DNA from: Ferranicluibacter rubi
Lineage (GTDB): Bacteria > Pseudomonadota > Alphaproteobacteria > Rhizobiales > Rhizobiaceae
Assembly: GCF_011603255.1 (NCBI RefSeq)
Contig: NZ_JAANCM010000001.1
Span: 248,001-312,000 of the forward strand
Direction of reading: 5' to 3'
Length of the DNA stretch: 64,000 nt
Below, piece by piece: positions 8,709-16,766 of the stretch. Position 1 is the stretch's first letter. The number at the start of each line of letters is the position of its first letter. The notes under the pieces are model-generated. The model made no database searches. It was given only the letters and a program-made list of their open reading frames with translations, and was not told the origin of the DNA. A program made the position numbers and the translations under genes.

Positions 8709-11155
8709 CACTCCGCCGCTTCCGCCATGCCGACGACGGCCATGGGTTTGAACTCGTGCTTGTCCTTGCCGGAAACGCGCTCCGACCAGGGATCGACCTG
8801 TGCGAATGTCTGGGAGAAGACGAAGCGGTCGAAATAGCCCTTGCGCTTTTCCGCGTCGCCCATGATCTGGCGGCGGATTTCGTCCAGCCCGACGCGCTTT
8901 GCCCATTTGTAGATGCGCTCGAGGTAGCGGCCCTGCTCGCGGTACATCTGCGCCAGCGCCACGATGTGTTCGAGGGCTTCGTCTTCGGTGGCGACGAGGC
9001 CCAGCACTTCGGTGCCCTTGATGTCGAGGCCGGCAGCGCCTGCAAAATGGATCTCGTAGCCACTATCGACGCAGATGACGCCGATGTCCTTGCAGGTCGC
9101 TTCCGCGCAGTTGCGCGGACAGCCGGACACGGCGAGCTTCAGCTTGGCCGGTGTCCAGGAGCCCCACATGAACTTCTCCAGCCGGATTCCGAACCCGGTC
9201 GAATCCTGCGTGCCGAAGCGGCACCAGTCCGTGCCCACGCAGGTCTTCACGGTACGAAGACCTTTGGCATAGGCCTGCCCCGAGACGAAGCCGGCCTTGC
9301 CGAGATCCGCCCAGACGGCCGGCAGGTCTTCCTTGTGGATGCCTAGAAGGTCGATGCGCTGCCCGCCGGTCACCTTGACCATGGGGATCTCGAACTTGTC
9401 GACCACGTCGGCGATGGCGCGCAGTTCGCCAGCATTGGTGACCCCGCCCCACATTCTGGGAACGACGGAATAGGTGCCGTCCTTCTGGATGTTGGCGTGG
9501 ACGCGTTCGTTGATGAAGCGCGACTGGTAGTCGTCGGCATACTCATCCGGCCAGTCGCAGACGAGATAGTAGTTGAGCGCCGGCCGGCACTTGGCGCAGC
9601 CGCAGGAGGTCTTCCACTCCAGTTCCTGCATGACGGCCGGAATGGTCTTGAGCCCCTTGGCGACGATCAGGCGGCGCACGTCGTCGTGGCCGAGATCGGT
9701 GCACTTGCACATGGGCTGGACGGCCGCCGGGTTGTAGCTGTCGCCGAGCGTCAGCACCATCAGCTGCTCGACGAGGCCGGTGCAGGAGCCGCAGGAGGCG
9801 GAGGCCTTGGTATGGGCGCGCACGTCGTCGAGCGACGTCAGGCCCTTGGCGTTGATCGTGCCGACGATCTTGCTCTTACAGACGCCGTTGCAGCCGCAGA
9901 TTTCCGCATCATCCGGCAAGGCTGCAACGGCCGCCGTAGGGTCCAGCGGGCTGCCCCCCTGATAGGCCTGGCCGAAAATAAGGGTATCGCGCATCTCGGA
10001 GATGTCGGTTCCCCGTTTGATCATGTCGAAGAACCAGGCGCCGTCGGCCGTTTCTCCGTAGAGAACGGCACCGACGATGCGATTGTCCTTCAGCACGAGG
10101 CGCTTGTAGACGCCGGCGGTGGCGTCGCGCAGCACGATCTCCTCGCGGTCCTCGCCTTCGGCGAAGTCGCCGGCCGAGAACAGGTTGATGCCGGTGACCT
10201 TGAGCTTGGTGTTGACGACGGAGCCCCGATACTCGGACGCGCCGCCGATCAGCCGATCCGCGAGTGTCTTCGCGCTTTCGTAGAGCGGTGCGACGAGGCC
10301 GTAGCAGACGCCGCGGTGCTCGGCGCATTCGCCGAGCGCGTAGATCGAGCCGTCCGACGTCATCATGCCGTCGTCCACCACGATGCCGCGATTGGTGACG
10401 ACGCCTGCATCCTTGGCGAGCTGGGCTGCCGGGCGGATGCCGACGGCCATCACGACGATGGTGCCTTCGATCACCCGGCCGTCTTCAAGCTCGATGCCCT
10501 CGACCTTGTCCTCGCCGACGATGCGCTTGGTGTTCGCCTTGGTGATGATCTCGATGCCGCGATCGTTCAGGGCCTTTTCAAGCAGGTAGGCCGCCGGCGG
10601 ATCGAGCTGGCGCTCCATGATGGTGGGCATGATGTGGATGACGGTGACATCCATGCCCTGGCGCTTGAGACCGTAGGCGGCCTCAAGCCCGAGCAGGCCG
10701 GCGCCGATGACGATGGCACGACCGCCGCGCTTGGTGGCATCGAGCATCTTCTCGACATCGTCCAGATCGCGATAGGCCAGCACGCCGGGCAGCGTGTGTC
10801 CCGGCACGGGGATGATGAAGGGCAGCGAGCCAGTCGCGATGACCAGCTTGTCGTAGCTCTCGGTGACGCCGTTCGCCGAGGTCACGGTCTTGGCGGTGCG
10901 GTCAATGCCGGTGACCTTCGCGCCCTTGTGCAGCGTCACGCCGTGGCGGGCGTACCAGTCGTCGCCATGGATGACGATGTCTTCGTAGAGCTTCTCGCCG
11001 GAGAGGACCGGCGACAGCATGATGCGGTCGTAGTTGACGCGCGGCTCGGCGTTGAAGATCACGACGTCGTAGAGGCCGGGGGCCTGTTCGAAGAGTTCTT
11101 CCAGCATGCGGCCGGGCGCCATGCCGTTGCCGATGATGACCAGTTTCTGTTTCAT
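8708..11155 (-). CDS. nirB: Nitrite reductase [NAD(P)H] large subunit
   Basis: An 815-residue flavo-siroheme enzyme reducing nitrite to ammonium. The N-terminal FAD/NAD(P)H-binding pyridine-nucleotide oxidoreductase region (VIIGNGMAPGRM; IVIGAGLLGLEAA) spans about residues 1-330. BFD-like [2Fe-2S] cysteines follow (CGCNGVCKS, CGSCTG and a second CGCAKC set, about 415-530). The C-terminal siroheme/[4Fe-4S] domain carries CVGTDWC and SGCPRNCAEATCKD. The ATG at 11155 has GGAGAGG upstream. It lies 13 bp downstream of nrtC in the same operon, and cysG at the operon end supplies siroheme. Length is normal for NasB/NirB proteins. Confidence 0.95.
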   Translation of the reverse strand: MKQKLVIIGNGMAPGRMLEELFEQAPGLYDVVIFNAEPRVNYDRIMLSPVLSGEKLYEDIVIHGDDWYARHGVTLHKGAKVTGIDRTAKTVTSANGVTESYDKLVIATGSLPFIIPVPGHTLPGVLAYRDLDDVEKMLDATKRGGRAIVIGAGLLGLEAAYGLKRQGMDVTVIHIMPTIMERQLDPPAAYLLEKALNDRGIEIITKANTKRIVGEDKVEGIELEDGRVIEGTIVVMAVGIRPAAQLAKDAGVVTNRGIVVDDGMMTSDGSIYALGECAEHRGVCYGLVAPLYESAKTLADRLIGGASEYRGSVVNTKLKVTGINLFSAGDFAEGEDREEIVLRDATAGVYKRLVLKDNRIVGAVLYGETADGAWFFDMIKRGTDISEMRDTLIFGQAYQGGSPLDPTAAVAALPDDAEICGCNGVCKSKIVGTINAKGLTSLDDVRAHTKASASCGSCTGLVEQLMVLTLGDSYNPAAVQPMCKCTDLGHDDVRRLIVAKGLKTIPAVMQELEWKTSCGCAKCRPALNYYLVCDWPDEYADDYQSRFINERVHANIQKDGTYSVVPRMWGGVTNAGELRAIADVVDKFEIPMVKVTGGQRIDLLGIHKEDLPAVWADLGKAGFVSGQAYAKGLRTVKTCVGTDWCRFGTQDSTGFGIRLEKFMWGSWTPAKLKLAVSGCPRNCAEATCKDIGVICVDSGYEIHFAGAAGLDIKGTEVLGLVATEDEALEHIVALAQMYREQGRYLERIYKWAKRVGLDEIRRQIMGDAEKRKGYFDRFVFSQTFAQVDPWSERVSGKDKHEFKPMAVVGMAEAAE

Positions 11156-11168
11156 GTCATCCTCTCCT

Positions 11169-11966
11169 TCAAGCGGCTTCCACGAGGCGGTGGCGCTCGT
11201 AGAGGAATTTCAGGACGGCTTCCCGGCACTTCAGGTAGCTGCGGTCGGTGGCCAGCTCGATGCGGTTGCGCGGGCGGGCGATCGGCACGTCGAGGATCTC
11301 GCCGATGCGGGCCGCCGGGCCGTTGGTCATCATGACGATGCGGTCGGAGAGCAGCACGGCCTCGTCCACGTCGTGCGTGATCATCAGCACGGTGTTGCCG
11401 AGTTTCGCATGGATCTGCATGACCTGATCCTGCAGGTGGGCGCGGGTGAGCGCATCGAGCGCGCCGAAGGGCTCGTCGAGCAACAGCACCTTCGGCTCCA
11501 TGGCGAGCGCACGGGCGATGCCGACACGCTGCTTCATACCGCCGGAGACTTCGGACGGCTTCTTGTCCTTCGCATGGGTCATCTGCACAAGATCGAGATT
11601 GCGCATGACCCAGTCATGGCGTTCCGCCTTCGACTTCTTGCGGGAGAAGACCTTGTCGACGGCAAGCGACACGTTTTCGTAGACGGTGAGCCAGGGAAGA
11701 AGCGAGTGGTTCTGGAAGACCACCGCGCGCTCCGGGCCGGGCTCGGAGACTTCCTTATTTTCGAGCAGCACCGCACCGCTGGTGACTTTGGTCAGGCCGG
11801 CGACGAGGTTGAGCAGCGTGGACTTGCCACAGCCGGAATGACCGATGATCGAGATGAACTCGCCCTTTTCGACGCCGAGCGAGACCTGCTTGAGGACTTC
11901 GGAGACCTGGCCGTTGCGCTCGAACGACTTGTCGACCAGTTCGATGGAGAGATAGCTTTTTGCCAT
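11169..11966 (-). CDS. nrtC: Nitrate ABC transporter ATP-binding protein
   Basis: A 265-residue ABC ATPase of the nitrate/taurine/sulfonate class. Walker A is GHSGCGKST, the signature is SGGMKQRVGIARAL, Walker B is VLLLDEPFGALD, and the H-loop is ITHDVDEA. Unlike the cyanobacterial NrtC, it has no fused NrtA-like regulatory domain. The start at 11966 (MAKSYLSIEL) has AAGGAGG upstream; the longer frame runs into nrtB. It lies 14 bp after nrtB and is predicted to power nitrate import with NrtA and NrtB. Confidence 0.92.
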   Translation of the reverse strand: MAKSYLSIELVDKSFERNGQVSEVLKQVSLGVEKGEFISIIGHSGCGKSTLLNLVAGLTKVTSGAVLLENKEVSEPGPERAVVFQNHSLLPWLTVYENVSLAVDKVFSRKKSKAERHDWVMRNLDLVQMTHAKDKKPSEVSGGMKQRVGIARALAMEPKVLLLDEPFGALDALTRAHLQDQVMQIHAKLGNTVLMITHDVDEAVLLSDRIVMMTNGPAARIGEILDVPIARPRNRIELATDRSYLKCREAVLKFLYERHRLVEAA

Positions 11967-11980
11967 GGGAACGTCCTCCT

Positions 11981-12871
11981 TCAGGCCGTTGCGGTGCCGC
12001 GGGTGACCAGGCGGCCGATGAATGCGATGAAGCGATCGAGGAAGAAGCCGACGACGCCGACGTAGATAAGGGCGACGATGATGTCGCTGATGAGCGACGA
12101 ATTCCACGCATCCCAGATGAAGAAGCCGATGCCGACGCCGCCGATGAGCATCTCTGCCGCGACGATGGCGAGCCACGACAGGCCGATGCCGATGCGCAGG
12201 CCCGTGAAGATGTAGGGAGCGGCGGCCGGCAACATGATCTTGGCGAAATATTCGAACTGGTTAAGGCGCAGCACCTTGGCGACGTTCTGGTAGTCCTGCG
12301 GGATATTGCGGATACCGACGGCGGTGTTGATGATGACCGGCCAGACCGCGGTGATGAAGATGACGAAGATCGCCGAGGGATTGCCGTCCCGGAAGGCGGC
12401 GAGCGATAGCGGCAACCAGGCAAGCGGCGGCACGGTGCGCAGGATCTGGAAGATCGGGTCGAGACCCTTCATGGCCCACTGGCTTTGCCCGACGAGCACG
12501 CCCATGGCGATGCCGACGACGGCGGCGATGGCATAGCCGACCGCCACGCGCTGAAGGCTGGCCATGATGTGCCAGGCCATGCCCTGATCGGTGCCCTGAC
12601 CGATGTAGAAGGGGTGGACGATGAGATCCCAGCTCTCGGCCATCACCCGGGTCGGAGATGGCAGGCTCGATGTCGGGGAGGAACAGATGAGCTCCCAGGC
12701 GGCCAGCAGCACGAGCAGCGTGACGAGCGGCGGCACGAGATCACCTGCAATGGCCGAGAGGCGCCGCATGAGCTGCGATGGGGCCGGACGCTTGGCCGGC
12801 GCGGAGAAGGTGACGACCTGGGCGCTCGGCTTTGCCTTGGCGGGGGCCGTGTTCAGATTGGTGACGGACAT
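11981..12871 (-). CDS. nrtB: Nitrate ABC transporter permease
   Basis: A 296-residue inner-membrane permease of the nitrate/bicarbonate/taurine class. About six membrane segments follow a polar N-terminus of roughly 35 residues. The EAA-type loop is seen as AAAPYIFTGLRIGIGLSW near residue 220. The start at 12871 (MSVTNLNTAP) has CAGGAG seven bases upstream. It sits between the binding protein and the ATPase genes of the same transporter. Confidence 0.92.
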   Translation of the reverse strand: MSVTNLNTAPAKAKPSAQVVTFSAPAKRPAPSQLMRRLSAIAGDLVPPLVTLLVLLAAWELICSSPTSSLPSPTRVMAESWDLIVHPFYIGQGTDQGMAWHIMASLQRVAVGYAIAAVVGIAMGVLVGQSQWAMKGLDPIFQILRTVPPLAWLPLSLAAFRDGNPSAIFVIFITAVWPVIINTAVGIRNIPQDYQNVAKVLRLNQFEYFAKIMLPAAAPYIFTGLRIGIGLSWLAIVAAEMLIGGVGIGFFIWDAWNSSLISDIIVALIYVGVVGFFLDRFIAFIGRLVTRGTATA

Positions 12872-12932
12872 GCCGGTCTCCTGAGAATGAGGGTTGCAGC
12901 CGACGCCACCAGCGCCGGCCCATCGGGTCCGG

Positions 12933-14225
12933 TCAGGCGAAGCGCTTGATCGACAGGCTCTGCAGGTAGGCTTCCGGGTTTGCCGGGTCGAAGGTCTTGC
13001 CGTCGAAGAAGGTCTCGAGCCCACGCGATGTGGAGGCGGGCACGTCGGTGATGCCGAGATCCTTGGCGGCGGCGCGCCAGATGTCCTCGCGGTTGACCTT
13101 GGAGATCAGCGCCTTGATGTCGGTGTCCGGTGCATATTTGCCCCAGCGCATATCCTCGGTCAGGAACCAGGCGTCATGGCTCTGGTAAGGGTAGGAAGCG
13201 TGGTCGGCCCAGAACTTCATGAGGTGCGGGCTCTGGTCGACCACCTTGCCGTTGCCGTAGTCGTACTGACCCTTCAGGCGGCCGACGATGTCCTTGGCCG
13301 GCACGTTGAACCAGGCACGCTTGCCGATGATGGCGGCCAGCTCGTCCTTGTTGGCCATGTCGTCGCACCATTGCTGGGCTTCCATGATGGCCATGGTCAG
13401 CGCCTTGGCGGCATTCGGGTTGGCTTCGACCCAGTCGCTGCGCATCGCGAAGGATTTTTCGGGGTGCTTGTCCCAGATCTCGGCCGTGTTGACCGCGGTG
13501 TAGCCGATGCCCTGGTTGACCAGCTGCGCATTCCACGGCTCGCCGACGCAGAAACAGTCCATGGTGCCGACCTTCATGTTGGCGACCATCTGCGGCGGGG
13601 GAACGACGATGGTTTCGACATCCGTATCCGGATCGATGCCGCCAGCGGCCAGCCAGTAGCGGATCCAGAGATCGTGCGTTCCGCCGGGGAAGGTCATTGC
13701 GACCTTGGCAGCCGTGCCCTCGGCCTTCTTCTTGGCGAAAACTTCCTTCAGCACGCCCGAGTCGATGCCGACCTTCAAATCCGCATAGGCCGAGCCGACG
13801 GAGATCGCCTGGGCATCGAGGTTGAGCCGGGCGAGGATGGACATGGGCAGCGGCTGGTTGTTCTGGGTCACCTTGCCGGCCGAGATGAGGTAGGGCATGG
13901 GGGTGAGGATATGCGCGCCGTCGATGCCGTTGCCGGCCGAGCCGAGCACCAGATTGTCGCGCGTTGTGCCCCAGGACGCCTGCTTGACGACATTCACCTC
14001 GGTCATGCCGTGCTTGTCGAAGAAGCCCTTTTCCTTGGCGATGATCAGTGGCGAGCTGTCCGTCAGCGCGATGAAGCCGAGCGTTGCCTTGGTGGTTTCC
14101 GGCCCTGCGCCTTGCGCAAAGGCGCCACTGGGGAAAGCAGCCTTCATGGCCGTGAGGAGCGCTGCGGTGGCCGTGGTCTTGAGGATCGAGCGGCGGCTCA
14201 GGGACGGGGTCGGAATGCGGGTCAT
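12933..14225 (-). CDS. nrtA: Nitrate ABC transporter substrate-binding protein
   Basis: A 430-residue periplasmic nitrate-binding protein. A Tat-type signal is visible (SRRSILKTTA followed by a hydrophobic Ala/Leu stretch ending near FAQGAG), so it is probably exported folded. Family motifs include WIRYWLAAGGIDPD and CFCVGEPWNAQL, part of the anion site in NrtA/CmpA proteins. The start at 14225 has GAGGATAT upstream. It is the first structural gene after the sigma54 promoter and structured leader. It is the same length as NasS (430 residues) and clearly paralogous, but NasS has no signal peptide. Confidence 0.93.
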   Translation of the reverse strand: MTRIPTPSLSRRSILKTTATAALLTAMKAAFPSGAFAQGAGPETTKATLGFIALTDSSPLIIAKEKGFFDKHGMTEVNVVKQASWGTTRDNLVLGSAGNGIDGAHILTPMPYLISAGKVTQNNQPLPMSILARLNLDAQAISVGSAYADLKVGIDSGVLKEVFAKKKAEGTAAKVAMTFPGGTHDLWIRYWLAAGGIDPDTDVETIVVPPPQMVANMKVGTMDCFCVGEPWNAQLVNQGIGYTAVNTAEIWDKHPEKSFAMRSDWVEANPNAAKALTMAIMEAQQWCDDMANKDELAAIIGKRAWFNVPAKDIVGRLKGQYDYGNGKVVDQSPHLMKFWADHASYPYQSHDAWFLTEDMRWGKYAPDTDIKALISKVNREDIWRAAAKDLGITDVPASTSRGLETFFDGKTFDPANPEAYLQSLSIKRFA

Positions 14226-14274
14226 CGAAGGATATCCTCTGGTGAAACGGGCGGAAGCGGGGAAATTTCGGCAC

Positions 14275-14393
14275 AAAAAAACGCCGCTCGGAAAATGCAT
14301 CTCAAGGAGCCTGAAGCTCCGGAGCAAAAACCTTGCGACGTCGGTGTCATTGGGTGAGCGCGTCTTGCGCTCTTTCGCTTCAATCGCCGTTGA
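14275..14393 (-). promoter_or_regulatory. nrtA leader RNA with tandem hairpins and U7 tract (candidate NasT antitermination site)
   Basis: On the transcribed strand, downstream of the sigma54 promoter, the leader holds: a small hairpin TCAA-CGGCGA-TTGA (14393-14380); a strong hairpin GAGCGC-AAGAC-GCGCTC (14372-14356); a third hairpin GGAGC-TTCAG-GCTCC (14320-14306); and GAGCGGCGT running into seven U residues (14289-14275). The 3' half of the second hairpin can instead pair with GAGCGGCGT (eight pairs, one bulge), giving a mutually exclusive structure next to the U tract. ANTAR proteins such as NasT bind paired hairpins in nas leaders and prevent termination. By hand folding, only the first loop has six bases and neither exactly shows the A1/G4 loop consensus. 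Confidence 0.6.
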
Positions 14394-14410
14394 CTGAGCA
14401 GTGTCTTACA

Positions 14411-14426
14411 AGCAAGTGGCGTGCCA
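14411..14426 (-). promoter_or_regulatory. Sigma54 (RpoN) promoter of the nrt-nir-nas operon
   Basis: TGGCACGCCACTTGCT on the minus strand matches the -24/-12 consensus TGGCAC-N5-TTGC exactly. GG (14425-14424) and GC (14413-14412) are separated by ten bases. Transcription would start near 14400, leaving a leader of about 175 nt before the nrtA ATG at 14225. This fits nitrogen-starvation control through NtrC. Confidence 0.88.
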
Positions 14427-14535
14427 AGTGCTGGAAACCTGATCAACAGATTGTTTCAAATAGAAAATCATGATCGTGCTTGAAATATAACCAATCTGCT
14501 CTTTGCTTATCTTCTAGCCACATGCCTGCAACGCA

Positions 14536-14553
14536 GCGAAATGCATGCATCGC
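14536..14553. promoter_or_regulatory. Candidate enhancer-binding palindrome upstream of the sigma54 promoter
   Basis: GCGAAATGCATGCATCGC contains a TGCATGCA core with flanking GCG/CGC. It lies about 110-130 bp upstream of the -24 element, the usual distance for NtrC enhancer sites, with AT-rich DNA in between. The match to the NtrC consensus is only partial, so this is an inference from position and symmetry. The rest of 14427-14571 shows no other clear signal. Confidence 0.3.
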
Positions 14554-14571
14554 AAAACGGCATCGTCACCA

Positions 14572-15864
14572 TCAGGCGTCGTCGCTGAAGGAGCCCGCAA
14601 CCCGCTCGTAGCGGACGGGAAAGGCGGCGACATAATCCGGGATGGCCTGAGGATCGAAGGTGAAGCCATCCATGAAGCGGTCGCCGAAGGATGTCCCTTC
14701 CGCCCTGAGATCGGCATCGGCGGGGCCTGTACCCAAAGCGGCGCGATAGAGATCGGGCCGGTAGGCCGAGAGGGCCTTTTCCGCCAGCGCCGGCGACCAC
14801 TCGGCCTGCCCCCAGCGGAGCATTTGGCTATAGGTCCAGAGCGCGTGGCTCGGCCGGGGATAGTTCGCAAAGCCGCCATGGAAGGTGAAGTAATCCGGGA
14901 TCACCCGACGCTCGCCGGTATCATCGAGGCTGAACTCGCCGGCGAGCACCCGGCGGATGATATCGACCGGAGCGGCGATGTAGTTCGGCTGCGCGAGAAG
15001 CGCTGCGAGTTCGTCGTGGTTTTCGCCCCTGTCGCACCACCGGGCGGCGGCATCCAGCGCGACCAGCAGGCGGGACACGGTTTCGGGATGGCTCTCCGCC
15101 CAGTCCGGCCGCATGCCGATGACCTTTTCGGGCGCCGACGGCCAGATGTCCTGTTTGGCGGCGACGATGCGGCCGACGCCGCGTTCAGACGCCACCATAT
15201 TCCAGGGCGCCCCGACGCAGAAGCCGTCGATGGCGCCTGCGGCCAGCGCATCGGAGGTCAACGGCGGGGGAACGACGACGAGCTTCACGTCGAGGTCCGG
15301 ATCGATGCCGCCGGCGGCGAGCCAGTAGCGGAACTCGTAATTGTGAGACGAGAACGGATAGGTCATTCCGAAGGTGGGCGGCGCCTCGCCGGCATCCCGC
15401 ATCCCGTCGAGAACGCGGCGGAGCACCCTTGCATGCGCGAGCGCATCGGCGCCTTCCGGCGCGCCTGCGTCGCGCATGCGGGCAAAGAGCCGGGTCGAGA
15501 GCGTTATGGCATTGCCGCCGCGCCCCAGCGAAAACGGCGTGATCGTCGGCGACGGATTGGAGCCGAGCCCCAGCATGGAGGCAACGGGCATCGGCGAGAG
15601 CATATGGGCAATGTCGAACTGGCGAAATGCCAGGCGGTCCCGCACATTGGCCCAGGACACGTCCCGCACGAGGTCGAGCGCCAGTCCCTCGCGGGCCGCG
15701 AAACCAAATTCGGCCGCCGCAATCAGCACGGAAGCATCGACAAGCGGAATGAAGCCGGCCCTGAGGACGCGTGCACCCTCGCTCTTCGCACCGCGTGCCG
15801 GTGCCGCAAGGGCAGCGCCGGGCGCCGCAGACGCTGCGCCGGGGGAGATCAGCGTTGTCGTCAT
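14572..15864 (-). CDS. nasS: Cytoplasmic nitrate/nitrite sensor NasS
   Basis: A 430-residue NrtA-like binding protein without a signal peptide. The N-terminal about 30 residues are an Ala/Pro-rich tail, then VLRAGFIPLVDASVLIAAAEFGFAAREGL. The anion-site region FRYWLAAGGIDPD and GFCVGAPWNMV parallels NrtA. NasS proteins sense nitrate or nitrite in the cytoplasm and hold NasT inactive when the ligand is absent. It lies 43 bp downstream of nasT in the same direction and directly upstream of the operon promoter. The ATG at 15864 has GGAGG nine bases upstream. Confidence 0.9.
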   Translation of the reverse strand: MTTTLISPGAASAAPGAALAAPARGAKSEGARVLRAGFIPLVDASVLIAAAEFGFAAREGLALDLVRDVSWANVRDRLAFRQFDIAHMLSPMPVASMLGLGSNPSPTITPFSLGRGGNAITLSTRLFARMRDAGAPEGADALAHARVLRRVLDGMRDAGEAPPTFGMTYPFSSHNYEFRYWLAAGGIDPDLDVKLVVVPPPLTSDALAAGAIDGFCVGAPWNMVASERGVGRIVAAKQDIWPSAPEKVIGMRPDWAESHPETVSRLLVALDAAARWCDRGENHDELAALLAQPNYIAAPVDIIRRVLAGEFSLDDTGERRVIPDYFTFHGGFANYPRPSHALWTYSQMLRWGQAEWSPALAEKALSAYRPDLYRAALGTGPADADLRAEGTSFGDRFMDGFTFDPQAIPDYVAAFPVRYERVAGSFSDDA

Positions 15865-15907
15865 GGGCGTATCCTCCGGTCTGTGGGGCGGCAGCGGAAC
15901 GCAGCGA

Positions 15908-16495
15908 TCATGTCAGCAGACCCGCCGCCGTCACGACGCTTTGCGCGATATCGGCGATCTTCTTCTTCTCGTTCATGGCGGTCTGCCGCAACAGGGTGAA
16001 CGCCTCCTCCTCGGAGAGACCGCGCATCTTCATCATGATGCCCTTGGCGCGTTCCACGACCTTGCGCTCCTCGAGCGCGGATCTCGCTTCCGCTAGTTCC
16101 CGCTGCAGCCTGGAGAACGCGTTGAACCGGCTGACGGCCATGTCGAGGATCGGCTTCACCCGCTCCTTGCGCAGCCCATCGACGATATAGGCGGAAACGC
16201 CGGCATCGACGGCCGCCTCGATCGAGGCCGTATCCGAACGATCGACGAACATGGCGATCGGGCGGCTGACGGTGCGGGTCAGCTGGAAGAGATGCTCCAT
16301 CATGTCCCGGTTCGGATTTTCGAGGTCGATGATGATGACATCCGGCTTCAGCGTCTCGATAATCCGGGCAACGCCGTTGACCTCGTGGATCACCGTGACC
16401 TTGAGATGCCCGGCCTCGCGCAGGCCCTCCTCGATGATCGAGGACCGGATGGCATTTTCATCGATGACGAGGATCGTGAGATCGGCGTGGCGCAT
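15908..16495 (-). CDS. nasT: ANTAR-domain response regulator NasT (transcription antiterminator)
   Basis: A 195-residue protein with a receiver-like N-terminal domain (LTILVIDEN; IIIDLENPNRD) and a C-terminal ANTAR RNA-binding domain (about residues 130-190, AKGIMMKMRGLSEEEAFTLLR). NasT proteins bind leader RNA hairpins and allow RNA polymerase to read through a terminator when NasS releases them. The matching structured leader lies upstream of nrtA. The start at 16495 (MRHADLTIL) fits the domain border, though the Shine-Dalgarno (AGGCG) is close and weak. The 271-bp gap to divergent kup shows no convincing promoter by eye. Confidence 0.9.
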   Translation of the reverse strand: MRHADLTILVIDENAIRSSIIEEGLREAGHLKVTVIHEVNGVARIIETLKPDVIIIDLENPNRDMMEHLFQLTRTVSRPIAMFVDRSDTASIEAAVDAGVSAYIVDGLRKERVKPILDMAVSRFNAFSRLQRELAEARSALEERKVVERAKGIMMKMRGLSEEEAFTLLRQTAMNEKKKIADIAQSVVTAAGLLT

Positions 16496-16766
16496 TCGCC
16501 TATTCTTGTGCAGCGCAACAGAATGCGCAAGCGCTCCTGTGCCAAGATTTCGGGATGCCGACGGGCGGCGCGTCTTCGGGCTTGCTCGCGACCGGACAAT
16601 AATTGTAACGGTGTGTTCGAAACGGCAGGGATACAGTGTCCGCCTGGGCTCGCAGGCGCCGTGACAGACGGCGCTTGGCGCCTCGAGACGGACGTATCGA
16701 GCGAGCTGTTTCGCGCACGCAACGTGTCTTGCCCGGTGCGAGACGTGAAGGAAAGTCTGGCATTCC

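Noticed and set aside
16496-16560. TGGCAC and TTGC elements upstream of nasT resembling a second sigma54 promoter
   Set aside because: The two halves are three bases too far apart for the fixed -24/-12 spacing.
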